The notes under the pieces were generated by a model that saw only the letters and a list, made by a program, of their open reading frames with translations, was not told the origin of the DNA and ran no database searches. Shown one piece after another: positions 23,862-31,943 of a stretch of 64,000 nt of DNA (the stretch's first letter is position 1; every line of letters starts with the position of its first letter). The position numbers and the translations under genes are program-made. This stretch comes from Clostridiales bacterium PH28_bin88 (lineage in GTDB: Bacteria; Bacillota; PH28-bin88), in the NCBI GenBank assembly GCA_000987045.1, contig LAKY01000007.1, forward strand, positions 1 to 64,000. Reading direction: 5' to 3'.

Positions 23862-25435
23862 GCCCTCCTCACCTCCGGAACGAATTGAAGCCCGCAGATC
23901 TCTTTGACCCGCTCCCAGGGAACCGGCTCGTACACCTCGTGCTTGACGTTTTCGGCCAGCCACTGCCGGAATTCAGCCGCGTCTTTCTCCGCAATAGCCA
24001 GGCAGTCTCCGGCCAGTTTCCTGTCCACCGGCATGCAGCCGTGCACCACCGAGTTCCTGATCTCCGCGAGCTTTTCCAGCGCATCCACCTGGGATTTAAA
24101 GTTTTCCAGGAGGCCCTTCCGCTTTTGCAACATTCTGTCTCCAGTCGCCACTGTAAACTCCAAAGAAACCTGGTAACGGTCTTTCCCTTCCGTGATCTCC
24201 GCCCTTCCCTCAGCAAGCAGCCTGCGCTTTACACTAATGCTCCATGCCAGGATCTGTAGCGACTTCCGGTGAGTCTCCGGCACCAAGGCGCTTCGCAGCA
24301 GCCAGACCCTGGCGGTAACCAACAGTTCCGAGGTGGCAGCGGCGCGGATCAGGGCGGCGCGGTAATCCTCGTACGGATCGACCAGGCGCCGGGCTTTCGC
24401 CAGTTCGTCCCGGGCGTAGACATATACACGCTCCGGTTTCTGGAGTATTTTCTCGCTGGCCTGGCGGCCGATGTCCCTGATCTCAGATACATTTTTTTGC
24501 AGCAGCTTTCCCGGCTCCCCGGCCGCGTCCGGCCATGAGCCAGCAAAGTAACGCAAAATGACCGGGGCTTCGTAGGGGTCCAACCCGTCAACGCGGTCGC
24601 GGAAATCCCCGGCCACGGCAAAGTCGGCGTTGTCCCAGGCCCGGTACATCCGCAAAAGGGTTTCCAGGCTGTCCATGGACTGGCGGTGACTGTCCCCGAA
24701 ATAAGGAATATTTTTAATCCCCCGCAATAGTTCCAGGGCTGTTAAAAAGGAGTTGTTCAGGAAAGAGTTTTTAAGCTGTTCCCAGTCCCGCAGGGCGAAC
24801 TTCTGGTACGGGTTGTCCAGTGCAGTCACATGGCACTTGTAGCCATAAGGTCTCTGAAAATTGGCATCATACTCATCAAAATCGACATAGGCCACCGGCG
24901 TGTCCGAGTAGGCGGCGAAGAGGAACGCCCCGGCCACCATGGACTTCTTCCCGCCGGTGATGTCAATGGTCAGGTCAGGCCGGCCCGCCAGGTGCCGCTG
25001 CAGGTAGGCGAACACCTGCTCCGGGTCGTCGTCGCGCAAGACCTCAATAAAAGGTTCGACTATAAAAGCGCGGTTCTTGCCGGCTAGGCGGTTCAGCATG
25101 TCACTCGTAAAACAGTACCGCGCCTTCCCGGCTTCGGTGCCATAGGTATTGTTAACCACCAGCACGATGCGCTCCGGTTTCCACAGGCTGGCAGACAGCA
25201 AGAGGGGTTCAAGGCTGTAACCCACCAGGAACACTAGGGTACCGCCCCTGGGGGCCGGGGGCTTCCCGTGCAGGTTGATGTACTCCAGTTCACGCGGCAG
25301 CAAATATTGTAAGTAGGCAACTATATAATCCCTTTCGCTTGATCCCATCTTCTGTTCCCATAACAACCGGGTTTCTTGCCGGACTTGTTCCTCCAGCCTG
25401 GCCTGCTGGATATCCGCGCCGTCCACACTGATCAC
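23858..25435 (-). CDS. CARF-HEPN ancillary ribonuclease of the type III system (Csm6/Csx1-like)
   Basis: 525 residues, first gene of the operon. The N-terminal CARF domain has TLVFLVGYSLEPLLLSASLW, VLVVNNTYG and the ligand-loop signature DITGGKKSM at 158-166, followed by VAYVDFDEYDANF. The C-terminal half is helical and ends in a HEPN-type RX4H motif, Arg460 to His465 (EIRNSVVHG). Known relatives bind cyclic oligoadenylate and become nonspecific RNases. GTG 25435 follows AAGGA with 7 bases spacing. Its leading position upstream of cas10 suggests coregulated production of signal and effector. The exact cA4/cA6 specificity cannot be read from sequence. Confidence 0.8.
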   Translation of the reverse strand: MISVDGADIQQARLEEQVRQETRLLWEQKMGSSERDYIVAYLQYLLPRELEYINLHGKPPAPRGGTLVFLVGYSLEPLLLSASLWKPERIVLVVNNTYGTEAGKARYCFTSDMLNRLAGKNRAFIVEPFIEVLRDDDPEQVFAYLQRHLAGRPDLTIDITGGKKSMVAGAFLFAAYSDTPVAYVDFDEYDANFQRPYGYKCHVTALDNPYQKFALRDWEQLKNSFLNNSFLTALELLRGIKNIPYFGDSHRQSMDSLETLLRMYRAWDNADFAVAGDFRDRVDGLDPYEAPVILRYFAGSWPDAAGEPGKLLQKNVSEIRDIGRQASEKILQKPERVYVYARDELAKARRLVDPYEDYRAALIRAAATSELLVTARVWLLRSALVPETHRKSLQILAWSISVKRRLLAEGRAEITEGKDRYQVSLEFTVATGDRMLQKRKGLLENFKSQVDALEKLAEIRNSVVHGCMPVDRKLAGDCLAIAEKDAAEFRQWLAENVKHEVYEPVPWERVKEICGLQFVPEVRRA

Positions 25436-25875
25436 CCCATTTCCTTATTTCCCCGCAGTATTTTTACCGGTCCAACCCCGTAGTGGTTATGCATCACTTC
25501 TGGCAACACTATTTCCAGTATAGTTATCAACTAGCAATACATCCTTGTTTCGCCATATTTCACTGAAATCCTTTTCAAAGCCCGTTTTGTTTGCGGCATT
25601 AAGTATAGCGGTCAGTATATGAGGAAGTGGAACCCATCGCGCAATGGGTACCCCTGCCGCCAGGGTTTCATAAAAATGGCTGCAACGACCTGCGGTAGGG
25701 AACTTTTCCCGGATGACTATCGTCCATTAAAATGCTAGCACAAGAGATGGTACTTTAAATGCGGTTTTCGGGTTAGACAAACCGCCGGAAAGGGGGAAGG
25801 ATTAACGCCAAGTCTTTTTGTGCCCGGCCATAACCGCGGTTAGCAGGAAAACCAATAATAGGGGGTCTGCATGAA
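25436..25875. other. 440-bp intergenic region between divergent cas operon and SLH remnant
   Basis: It must contain the promoter of the minus-strand cas operon and that of the plus-strand gene at 25876. No coding frame with a ribosome binding site was found. Visible structure: GGGTACCC near 25645, a GCGGTT/AACCGC hairpin (25761-25785), GACAAACC with GGAAAGG at 25776-25794, and the palindrome TAACCGCGGTTA (25831-25842). The right part could be a structured leader RNA. Confidence 0.45.
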
Positions 25876-26480
25876 GTGAAAGGAATTCGAAGGCAATGGT
25901 TGAGACGAACCGTGACATGGTTCACTTTGTTGTCGCTGGTGGTGGCCCTGTTGCCGGGCGCGACCCTGGCGGCGGAAAAGCCGGCGGTGACCCTGGAGCA
26001 GGCTGTCCAGGCGGTGAAAGGGTCTTTCGATGTCCCCAAGGAATTCACCCAGTTTTCCTCCGGGTATAACCAGTACGAAGACCGGCAGGCCTGGAGCCTT
26101 TACTGGAGAACGGAGAAGGAACCCGGCGGCAGTATGAACGGAGAGGTAGACGCCCAGAGCGGGGACATCCTCAGCATGCACATCTGGGAATACAGGCCTG
26201 ATCCCCAGCGCACCGCCAAGCTGCCGGCCATCTCCCGGGAAGAGGCCGTCAAGATCGCGTGGGATTTGCTGGGGCGCCTGCAGCCGCAACGCCTGGCGGA
26301 GTTGAGCCTGCAGGAGAGCGAAGAGGAACTCCTGCCGCTGATGTCCTGGGGCCCCGCTACCTACAACATCCGGTGGCAGCAGTACTGAAGGGGGACGACG
26401 GGCGGTTCCGGCCCGCGGATACCGTGTCCCGCGCTGAAGCTGCCGTCGCCCTGGTTCGCACGTTATCGGTCGAAAGATAG
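25876..26480 (+). pseudogene. YcdB/PepSY-SLH exported protein with large internal deletion
   Basis: GTG 25876 opens a frame with a clear signal peptide (WFTLLSLVVALLPGATLAA) and a YcdB/PepSY-like segment (PAVTLEQAVQAVKGSF, YRPDPQRTAKLPAISREEAVKIAWDLL), ending at a TGA near 26386-26388. From about 26390 a different frame encodes the end of an SLH domain (KGDDGRFRPADTVSRAEAAVALVR) up to 26480. Full-length relatives have several hundred residues between these parts. It therefore looks like an internally deleted S-layer-associated gene with a frame change at the junction. Confidence 0.7.
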
Positions 26481-26492
26481 AGGGATGATACA

Positions 26493-26530
26493 GACCCCTG
26501 GCACCGGAAGCCCAGGGGTCTTATCGATCT
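26493..26530 (+). terminator. Stem-loop after the SLH remnant
   Basis: GACCCCTGG (26493-26501) pairs perfectly with CCAGGGGTC (26512-26520) and is followed by TTATCGATCT. The stem is strong but the T-run is poor. Confidence 0.6.
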
Positions 26531-26645
26531 AGAGACATACTTGCGGCCCTGGTCCTTGGTCAAGTCATCCTTGGTGGTAACCCTTTCACGTTGGATAGCA
26601 TAAGATAATAAGCAACAATAATGCGAAAGAAGGGAGAGTCGCTTA

Positions 26646-26795
26646 GTGAGTGGACCGGCTGTTGGCGATGGGTTTGGTTTTGGCAGAATCCTGTTGATTT
26701 TCCTCTTGATCCTGTTCCTGTTTGACTTCCGCGAGTTTGGTGGTCCCGCACCGCCACCACCCCCTGTATTTCCCGGCTTCCCTCCCAAGGGCTAG
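26646..26795 (+). CDS. 49-residue membrane microprotein with proline-rich tail
   Basis: GTG 26646 follows AAGGGAGAG at a good distance. The product begins SGPAVGDGFGFGR, has one strongly hydrophobic segment (ILLIFLLILFLFDF) and ends in a Pro/Gly/Phe-rich tail (PPPPPVFPGFPPKG). The Gly/Phe lead and single helix resemble the YjcZ-type sporulation microproteins, but I do not assign it firmly. A hairpin terminator follows at once, which supports an independent small gene. Confidence 0.6.
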   Translation: MSGPAVGDGFGFGRILLIFLLILFLFDFREFGGPAPPPPPVFPGFPPKG

Positions 26796-26811
26796 TCAAA
26801 AGTAACGGAAA

Positions 26812-26847
26812 CGCCTGCGCTCAACCGTGCAGGCGATTTTCCTTTTT
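26812..26847 (+). terminator. Rho-independent terminator after the microprotein gene
   Basis: CGCCTGC (26812-26818) pairs with GCAGGCG (26829-26835) and is followed by ATTTTCCTTTTT. Confidence 0.8.
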
Positions 26848-26952
26848 AAATAAAGTATTGCCTTGGATTGCTAGCCTATCCATCAGATCTTGCGGCCCAG
26901 CCGGTATGCACGTAATGGTGGAGCGAATACTATTACTGGAGGTGGTATAAAA

Positions 26953-27120
26953 ATGAAAGGCACTACTACCAGTTGGGTGGTTACAGGGTTGGGCGCGGCC
27001 GTCGCCGGTGTGGGCGCCACCGTGCTTCGTGGGACTTTCGGGGCGGGAGTCGTCGGCTTTGGGCTTGCCCACGTGGTCCTGGGTATGCTGGATATGTTCA
27101 GGCCTAGCGTAAAAGAGTAG
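26953..27120 (+). CDS. Small hydrophobic hypothetical protein (55 residues)
   Basis: ATG 26953 is preceded by GGAGGTGGT at ideal spacing. The product is Gly/Ala/Val-rich (WVVTGLGAAVAGVGATVL, FGAGVVGFGLAHVVLGMLDMF), probably two short membrane helices. It resembles small spore or membrane proteins of Clostridia, but no family name is supported. It lies alone between two terminators. Confidence 0.6.
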   Translation: MKGTTTSWVVTGLGAAVAGVGATVLRGTFGAGVVGFGLAHVVLGMLDMFRPSVKE

Positions 27121-27121
27121 G

Positions 27122-27141
27122 AGCGCTGTCTTCACAGCGCT
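27122..27141. terminator. Hairpin between convergent genes
   Basis: AGCGCTGT (27122-27129) pairs with ACAGCGCT (27134-27141) in the 22-bp gap between a plus-strand and a minus-strand gene. It may serve both transcripts. T-runs are short. Confidence 0.5.
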
Positions 27142-27142
27142 T

Positions 27143-28075
27143 CTAGCGTTCTTCCCGGTCGTACGCCAGCCCCAGGGCTCCCGGCGCTCCGATTCTCTTC
27201 AGGCGGGTTTGCCGGGTGGCAAAAATCAGCACGGCCACCGTAAACAGGTAGGGCAGCATCTTGAGGAAATAAAACGGGATCGTAATGCCCAGGGCCTGCA
27301 GGCGAAAGCCCAGCGCGTCCACCCCACCGAACAGGTAGGCCCCCAGCATCGCCCGTACGGGGTTCCAGGTGGCGAAGATGACCAGAGCGACGGCGATCCA
27401 TCCCCGTCCCGCGGTCATGTTCTCCACCCAGGAAGGCGCGTAGGCCAGGGAAAGGTAGGCCCCGCCCAAACCGGCCAGCATGCCCCCGACAACAACGTAG
27501 AGGTAGCGGGTAACGAACACGTTGATCCCTACGGCGTCAGCCGCCGCGGGATCTTCCCCCACCGCCTGGAGATTCAGCCCCGCCCAGGTGCGGTAGAGGA
27601 TTAGCCATGCCGCCGGCACCAGCAGGTATGTCAGGTAGACCAGGGGGTCCTGCCGGAAAAGGACGTCGCCCAGCAAGGGTATCCGGGACAGTACCGGGAG
27701 AGGAAGGGCTTTAAAGGTGGCGGGAGAAGGGATACCGATCAATGTCTTCCCCACAAAAGCGCTTAACCCGGTGCCAAAAATGGTCAGAGCCAGGCCGCTG
27801 ACCACCTGGTTGGCCCGCAGGGTGATGGACAGGAAGGCGTGCACCAGGGACAGCGCCCCTCCAGCAGCCATCGCCGCCACCACCCCCAGCCAGGGGTTCT
27901 TGGTGGCAACAGTGACCATAAAACCGCTCACCGCCCCCACCAGCATCATCCCCTCCACCCCCAGGTTGAGCACCCCTGCCCGCTCGGCAAAGACCTCCCC
28001 CAGAGCGGCGTAGAGGAGGGGAGTACCGGAGGTAACCGCCGCCGCCAGGATGGCAACCCACATTGTATAGTCCAT
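27143..28075 (-). CDS. ABC transporter permease, BMP/nucleoside type (YufQ-like)
   Basis: 310 residues with about eight to nine membrane segments. The family N-terminus is clear: TPLLYAALGEVFAERAGVLNLGVEGMMLVGAV, along with VDALGFRLQALG and a late GGMLAGLGGAYLSL segment. It forms the second membrane subunit of a BMP-dependent importer of the nucleoside (Yuf/Nup) class. ATG 28075 directly follows the stop of the preceding permease gene with no gap. It is the last gene of the operon. Confidence 0.9.
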   Translation of the reverse strand: MDYTMWVAILAAAVTSGTPLLYAALGEVFAERAGVLNLGVEGMMLVGAVSGFMVTVATKNPWLGVVAAMAAGGALSLVHAFLSITLRANQVVSGLALTIFGTGLSAFVGKTLIGIPSPATFKALPLPVLSRIPLLGDVLFRQDPLVYLTYLLVPAAWLILYRTWAGLNLQAVGEDPAAADAVGINVFVTRYLYVVVGGMLAGLGGAYLSLAYAPSWVENMTAGRGWIAVALVIFATWNPVRAMLGAYLFGGVDALGFRLQALGITIPFYFLKMLPYLFTVAVLIFATRQTRLKRIGAPGALGLAYDREER

Positions 28076-29143
28076 CTAATCTCCCCCTTTCCTGGCCACT
28101 ACCAACCGGTAGCGGGTGAGGATCTCCCCGCCCAGCAGGAAGAACAGGATCGCCCCCTGCAGCATGGACACGGTCGCTGCCGGCAGGCCGCTGCTCTGCA
28201 GGCTGTAACCCCCCACCAGCAGCCCACCCAGCAAGAAGGAGACCAGTACCACCGCCCCCGGGTGGAGCTTGGCAAGCCAGGCCACAATGATGGCGGTGTA
28301 ACCGTAACCTGGTGAAAAGCCGTGCTGCAGGCGGTGGGTGATGCCGGCAACCTCGGACATTCCCGCCAGTCCCGCCAGCCCACCGCTTACCATCATCACC
28401 AGCAGGATGTTCCTGGTGATGTCCATGCCGGCGTACCTGGCAGCGGCACTGCTCTCGCCGATCACCCGCACTTCAAACCCCCACCTGGTCCGGCGCAGTA
28501 TGATGTACAGCACGACCGCCGCCACCAGCCCAAAGGCCAGCCCCAGATGTACCCGGGTGTTGCCTAAAGTGGGCAGGAACGCCGCTTCGGAAAAGGGTTT
28601 GGTCAGGGGGAAGTTAAAGCCTTTGGGGTCCTTCCAGGGGCCGTACACCAGGTAATCCACCCACAGAATGGCCACGTAGTTCAAAAGCAGGGTAGTGATG
28701 GTCTCGTTAACCCCCATCAATGCCCTGGGGATGGCAGGCAATAGCCCCCACAGCGCCCCGCCCGCAAACCCGGCGATGAACATGCCGGGCAGCAGCAGGT
28801 AGGCAGGTGCTTCAGGGAAAACCAGGGCCACCCAGCTGGCGGCAAATGCTCCCATATACAGCTGGCCCTCTGCCCCGATGTTCCACAACAGCATCCTAAA
28901 GGCCACCGCCACGCCCAGGCCGGTCAGCATCAGGGGGATAGTCTTCACCACCGTCTCCGACAGGCCGTACCGGGAGAAAAAGGCGCTGGTGAACATCTCC
29001 CGGTAGATCACCAGGGGCTTGTAACCCATGGCAGCCAGGAAGATCCCTCCCATGGCAAGGGCTAAAACAATGGATAATACCGGAACAAGGAAGTTCCCTG
29101 CCCGGGAGGAGGTCATGCGTTTTTCCCACCGCAACAAATTCAT
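28076..29143 (-). CDS. ABC transporter permease, BMP/nucleoside type (YufP-like)
   Basis: 355 residues, about nine to ten transmembrane segments. Characteristic stretches are FRMLLWNIGAEGQLYMGAFAASW, LLLNYVAILWVDYLVYGPWKDP and VSGGLAGLAGMSEVAGITHRL. It pairs with the 27143-28075 permease. Its ATG overlaps the end of the ATPase gene by 4 bases, indicating coupling. Confidence 0.9.
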   Translation of the reverse strand: MNLLRWEKRMTSSRAGNFLVPVLSIVLALAMGGIFLAAMGYKPLVIYREMFTSAFFSRYGLSETVVKTIPLMLTGLGVAVAFRMLLWNIGAEGQLYMGAFAASWVALVFPEAPAYLLLPGMFIAGFAGGALWGLLPAIPRALMGVNETITTLLLNYVAILWVDYLVYGPWKDPKGFNFPLTKPFSEAAFLPTLGNTRVHLGLAFGLVAAVVLYIILRRTRWGFEVRVIGESSAAARYAGMDITRNILLVMMVSGGLAGLAGMSEVAGITHRLQHGFSPGYGYTAIIVAWLAKLHPGAVVLVSFLLGGLLVGGYSLQSSGLPAATVSMLQGAILFFLLGGEILTRYRLVVARKGGD

Positions 29144-30666
29144 CCTGCTGCCACCTCAATCCTCTTGGCCCCCGCCATCATCAGGCCCACCTCTTCCACC
29201 CCCGTCGCTTCTACCGGCAGGACTCCCATAACCCTTCCCTCGTAAAGGACGGCTACCCGGTCCGCCAGTTTAAAGATCTCTTCCAGGTCTTCGGAGATTA
29301 ACAACACTCCCTTACCCTTCTCCCGCTGGGTGAGCAGCAGCCTGTGCACCACCTCGGTGGCCCCTACGTCCAGCCCCCGGATAGGGTATACCGCCACGAT
29401 CAGCCGCGGGTCCGCCGAAATCTCCCGGGCCAGCAGCAACCGCTGCAGGTTGCCGCCGGACATCAGCTTCACCGGAGTGTCCAACCCGGCGGTCTTTACC
29501 TCAAACCCCCCGACAAGCTGCCGGGTACGCTCCCGCAGATCTTTCTGATTTAACAGCCACCCGGGGCAGGCTGAGCGGTCCCGGTAAGCCTTCAGCATGG
29601 TATTGTCCACCGCCCCCAGGTTGGGCACCAGTCCCGTACCCATGCGGTCCTCGGGGATGTGCCCCACCCCCGCCTCGATCATCCGCCGGGGCGAGCGGTT
29701 GGTAATGTCTGCATCTCCAATGAATACTTTGCCGGCAGTGGTGGGCCTCAGGCCCGTCACCACCTCCGCCAGCTCCCGCTGGCCGTTTCCCGCCACCCCC
29801 GCGATCCCCAGGATCTCTCCCTCCCGGACTGAAAGGGTAACCTCCACTAAAGCCGGTAAGCCCTTGTCGTTCACCGCGGACACGCCTTCCAGCCGCAGGA
29901 TGGGCGGACCCGGGTTCACCGGGGTCCTGGCCTGGTCCGCGGCCAGGTCCCGCCCCACCATCAGGCGGGCCAGTTCCCGGATGCCGGTCTCCCCCTTTTT
30001 AACCGTGGCCACCGTGCGGCCGCCCCGTAAGACGGTGATCCTGTCGGCATACTCCATTACCTCCTGGAGCTTGTGGGTGATAAAGATTACTGCCTTGCCC
30101 CCCTCCGCCATCCGGCGCAAGGTGGCGAACAGGTCCTTCACCTCCTGGGGGGTAAGCACCGCGGTGGGTTCATCCAGGATCAGGATGTCAGCTCCGCGGT
30201 AAAGCATCTTGATGATCTCCACCCGCTGCTGCTCCCCTACCGAGAGCTGCCACACCTTGGCCCGCGGGTCCACCTCCAGCCCGTAACTCCTGGAAAGCCC
30301 GGCTATCTTTTGCTCCGCCGCTTTACGGCGGAGCCAGAAACCCTCCCGTCGCGAGCCCAGGATGACGTTTTCGGCCACACTGAAGGGATGCACCAGGCGG
30401 AAGTGCTGGTGCACCATGCCCACCCCTGCCTCCATCGCCTCCCGGGGAGAATTCAAGCGCACCCGCCTGCCCCGGATATGGATTTCTCCCCCGTCCGGGC
30501 GGTACAGGCCGGTGAGGATGTTCATCAACGTGCTCTTGCCGGCCCCGTTTTCCCCCAACAGGGCATGGATTTCCCCGGGCAGGGCCTGGAAGTCAACCCG
30601 GTCGTTGGCCGTTACCCCGGGGAACTTTTTGGTGATCTGGGTCATGGTCACCAGCGCCGCTGTCAT
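29140..30666 (-). CDS. ABC transporter ATP-binding protein, duplicated, BMP/nucleoside type (YufO-like)
   Basis: 508 residues with two ABC cassettes. The first has Walker A GENGAGKS, the Q-loop in VHQHFRLV, signature LSVGEQQRVEI and Walker B ILILDEPTAVL. The second has the degenerate Walker A-like GVAGNGQRELAEV, signature LMSGGNLQRLLLAREI and a Walker B lacking the usual acidic pair (LIVAVYPIRGLDVGA), as is common in this sugar/nucleoside-type subfamily. It energises the two permeases downstream. The binding protein gene lies upstream across a stem-loop. Confidence 0.92.
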   Translation of the reverse strand: MTAALVTMTQITKKFPGVTANDRVDFQALPGEIHALLGENGAGKSTLMNILTGLYRPDGGEIHIRGRRVRLNSPREAMEAGVGMVHQHFRLVHPFSVAENVILGSRREGFWLRRKAAEQKIAGLSRSYGLEVDPRAKVWQLSVGEQQRVEIIKMLYRGADILILDEPTAVLTPQEVKDLFATLRRMAEGGKAVIFITHKLQEVMEYADRITVLRGGRTVATVKKGETGIRELARLMVGRDLAADQARTPVNPGPPILRLEGVSAVNDKGLPALVEVTLSVREGEILGIAGVAGNGQRELAEVVTGLRPTTAGKVFIGDADITNRSPRRMIEAGVGHIPEDRMGTGLVPNLGAVDNTMLKAYRDRSACPGWLLNQKDLRERTRQLVGGFEVKTAGLDTPVKLMSGGNLQRLLLAREISADPRLIVAVYPIRGLDVGATEVVHRLLLTQREKGKGVLLISEDLEEIFKLADRVAVLYEGRVMGVLPVEATGVEEVGLMMAGAKRIEVAAG

Positions 30667-30702
30667 GTCTTAACCTCCCTGTTGGGTAAACCCATTTTAA
30701 TA

Positions 30703-30731
30703 GCACCGGCAGGCAGGCGGCCCGCCGGTGC
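30703..30731 (-). other. Intercistronic stem-loop between the binding-protein and ATPase genes
   Basis: GCACCGGC (30703-30710) pairs with GCCGGTGC (30724-30731). On the minus strand it sits just after the BMP gene stop and before the ATPase gene. Such hairpins commonly raise the level of binding-protein mRNA relative to the membrane subunits. The weak tail TATTAAAA suggests partial termination or 3'-end protection. Confidence 0.6.
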
Positions 30732-30746
30732 TCCTGCGATTATTAC

Positions 30747-31868
30747 CTACTTGGTAATAGTGCCCTCCACGCCTTCTACGAACCAGTCGAAGGAAAGCAT
30801 CTCGGCGTCGGTCATCTTCTGGCCTTCAGCCACCTTGACGGCGCCGGTCTGGTCCTTGATGGGGCCCCAGAAGACGTCCCACTTGCCGGACAGGATCTCC
30901 TGCTTCTTGGCATCCACCAATTTCTTCACTTCTTCGGGTACCAGGTCGCTGTAGGGGCCCAGGTCCACGATGCCGTCGCTCATGGGACCCCAGTACTCCT
31001 CGCTCTTCCAGGTACCCTCTTTTACCGCCTTGACTGTCCTTACGTAGTAGGGACCCCAGTTCCAGACGGGAGAGGTCAGGTTGGCCTTGGGAGCAAACTT
31101 GCGCATGTCGGAGTTGTAGCCGATAGCAAAGGCGCCTTTTTCCTCAGCGGCCTGCTGCGGGCCAGGGGTGTCCTGGTGCTGGGCGATGACGTCCGCCCCA
31201 ACTTCCAGCAAGCTCATGGCGGCGTCCTTCTCCTTGGGTGGGTCAAACCAGGTGCTGGTCCAGACCACCTTTACCTTGGCGTTGGGGTTGACCGAACGCA
31301 CGCCCAGGGTGAAGGCGTTGATGCCCCGGACCACTTCCGGAATGGGGAAAGCGGCCACGTAGCCGATGACGTTGCTCTTGGTCATCTTACCCGCCACGAT
31401 GCCGGAGAGGTAGCGGGGCTGGTACATGCGGCCGAAGTAGGTGCCCATGTTCTTGTCGGTCTTGTAGCCCGAGTTGTGCAGGAAAGTGACGTCGGGGTAC
31501 TTCTTGGCCACGTTCAGCATATAGTCCATGAAACCGTAGCTGGTGGCGAAGATCACCTTGGCGCCCTTCTCCACCATTTCGGTCATCACCCGCTCGGCGT
31601 CGGCGCCTTCAGGCACAGATTCATAGTACATGGTTTGCACGTAAGGAAGTTCTTTTTCCAGGTACTGGCGGCCCTGGTCGTGGGCCCAGGTCCAACCGGC
31701 GTCCCCCACCGGACCCACGTAGACGAACCCGACCTTCAGCTTTTCCTCCGCCGGCTTGGCGGGTTCGCTAGTCTTGGGGGCTTCGGGTTTAGTGCCGCAA
31801 GCGGACACCAGCATCGCCAGCGCCACCAGCAGGGCTACCAGAACGAGTGTCTTTTTCTGCTTTAACAC
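30747..31868 (-). CDS. BMP family ABC transporter substrate-binding lipoprotein
   Basis: 373 residues. A signal sequence ends in the lipobox LVSAC, so the mature protein is a lipoprotein. The BMP fold is shown by KVGFVYVGPVGDAGWTWAHDQGR, VIFATSYGFMDYM, FLHNSGYKT, YFGRMYQPRYLSGIVAGKMTKSN, IGYVAAFPIPEVVRGINAF and ADVIAQHQDTPGPQ. BMP proteins bind nucleosides, purines or related heterocycles. Proximity to the dihydropyrimidinase-like gene suggests a pyrimidine- or hydantoin-type ligand (inference). GTG 31868 lies behind AGGAG. Confidence 0.92.
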   Translation of the reverse strand: MLKQKKTLVLVALLVALAMLVSACGTKPEAPKTSEPAKPAEEKLKVGFVYVGPVGDAGWTWAHDQGRQYLEKELPYVQTMYYESVPEGADAERVMTEMVEKGAKVIFATSYGFMDYMLNVAKKYPDVTFLHNSGYKTDKNMGTYFGRMYQPRYLSGIVAGKMTKSNVIGYVAAFPIPEVVRGINAFTLGVRSVNPNAKVKVVWTSTWFDPPKEKDAAMSLLEVGADVIAQHQDTPGPQQAAEEKGAFAIGYNSDMRKFAPKANLTSPVWNWGPYYVRTVKAVKEGTWKSEEYWGPMSDGIVDLGPYSDLVPEEVKKLVDAKKQEILSGKWDVFWGPIKDQTGAVKVAEGQKMTDAEMLSFDWFVEGVEGTITK

Positions 31869-31943
31869 CTTGCATGCTCCTCCCTAAAATTAATACCTGT
31901 CCAGTCCAAACAGTCCCTCCTTGGCTATATAGTACCACCTCCT

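Noticed and set aside
24830-25087. Possible small plus-strand gene opposite the CARF-HEPN gene
   Set aside because: Antisense of a conserved CARF region, with no ribosome binding site.
25640-25715. Possible riboswitch around GGGTACCCCTGCCGCCAGGG
   Set aside because: I compared it with Moco, guanidine and cobalamin motifs from memory and found no consistent match; only the region to the right keeps some resemblance to a known aptamer.
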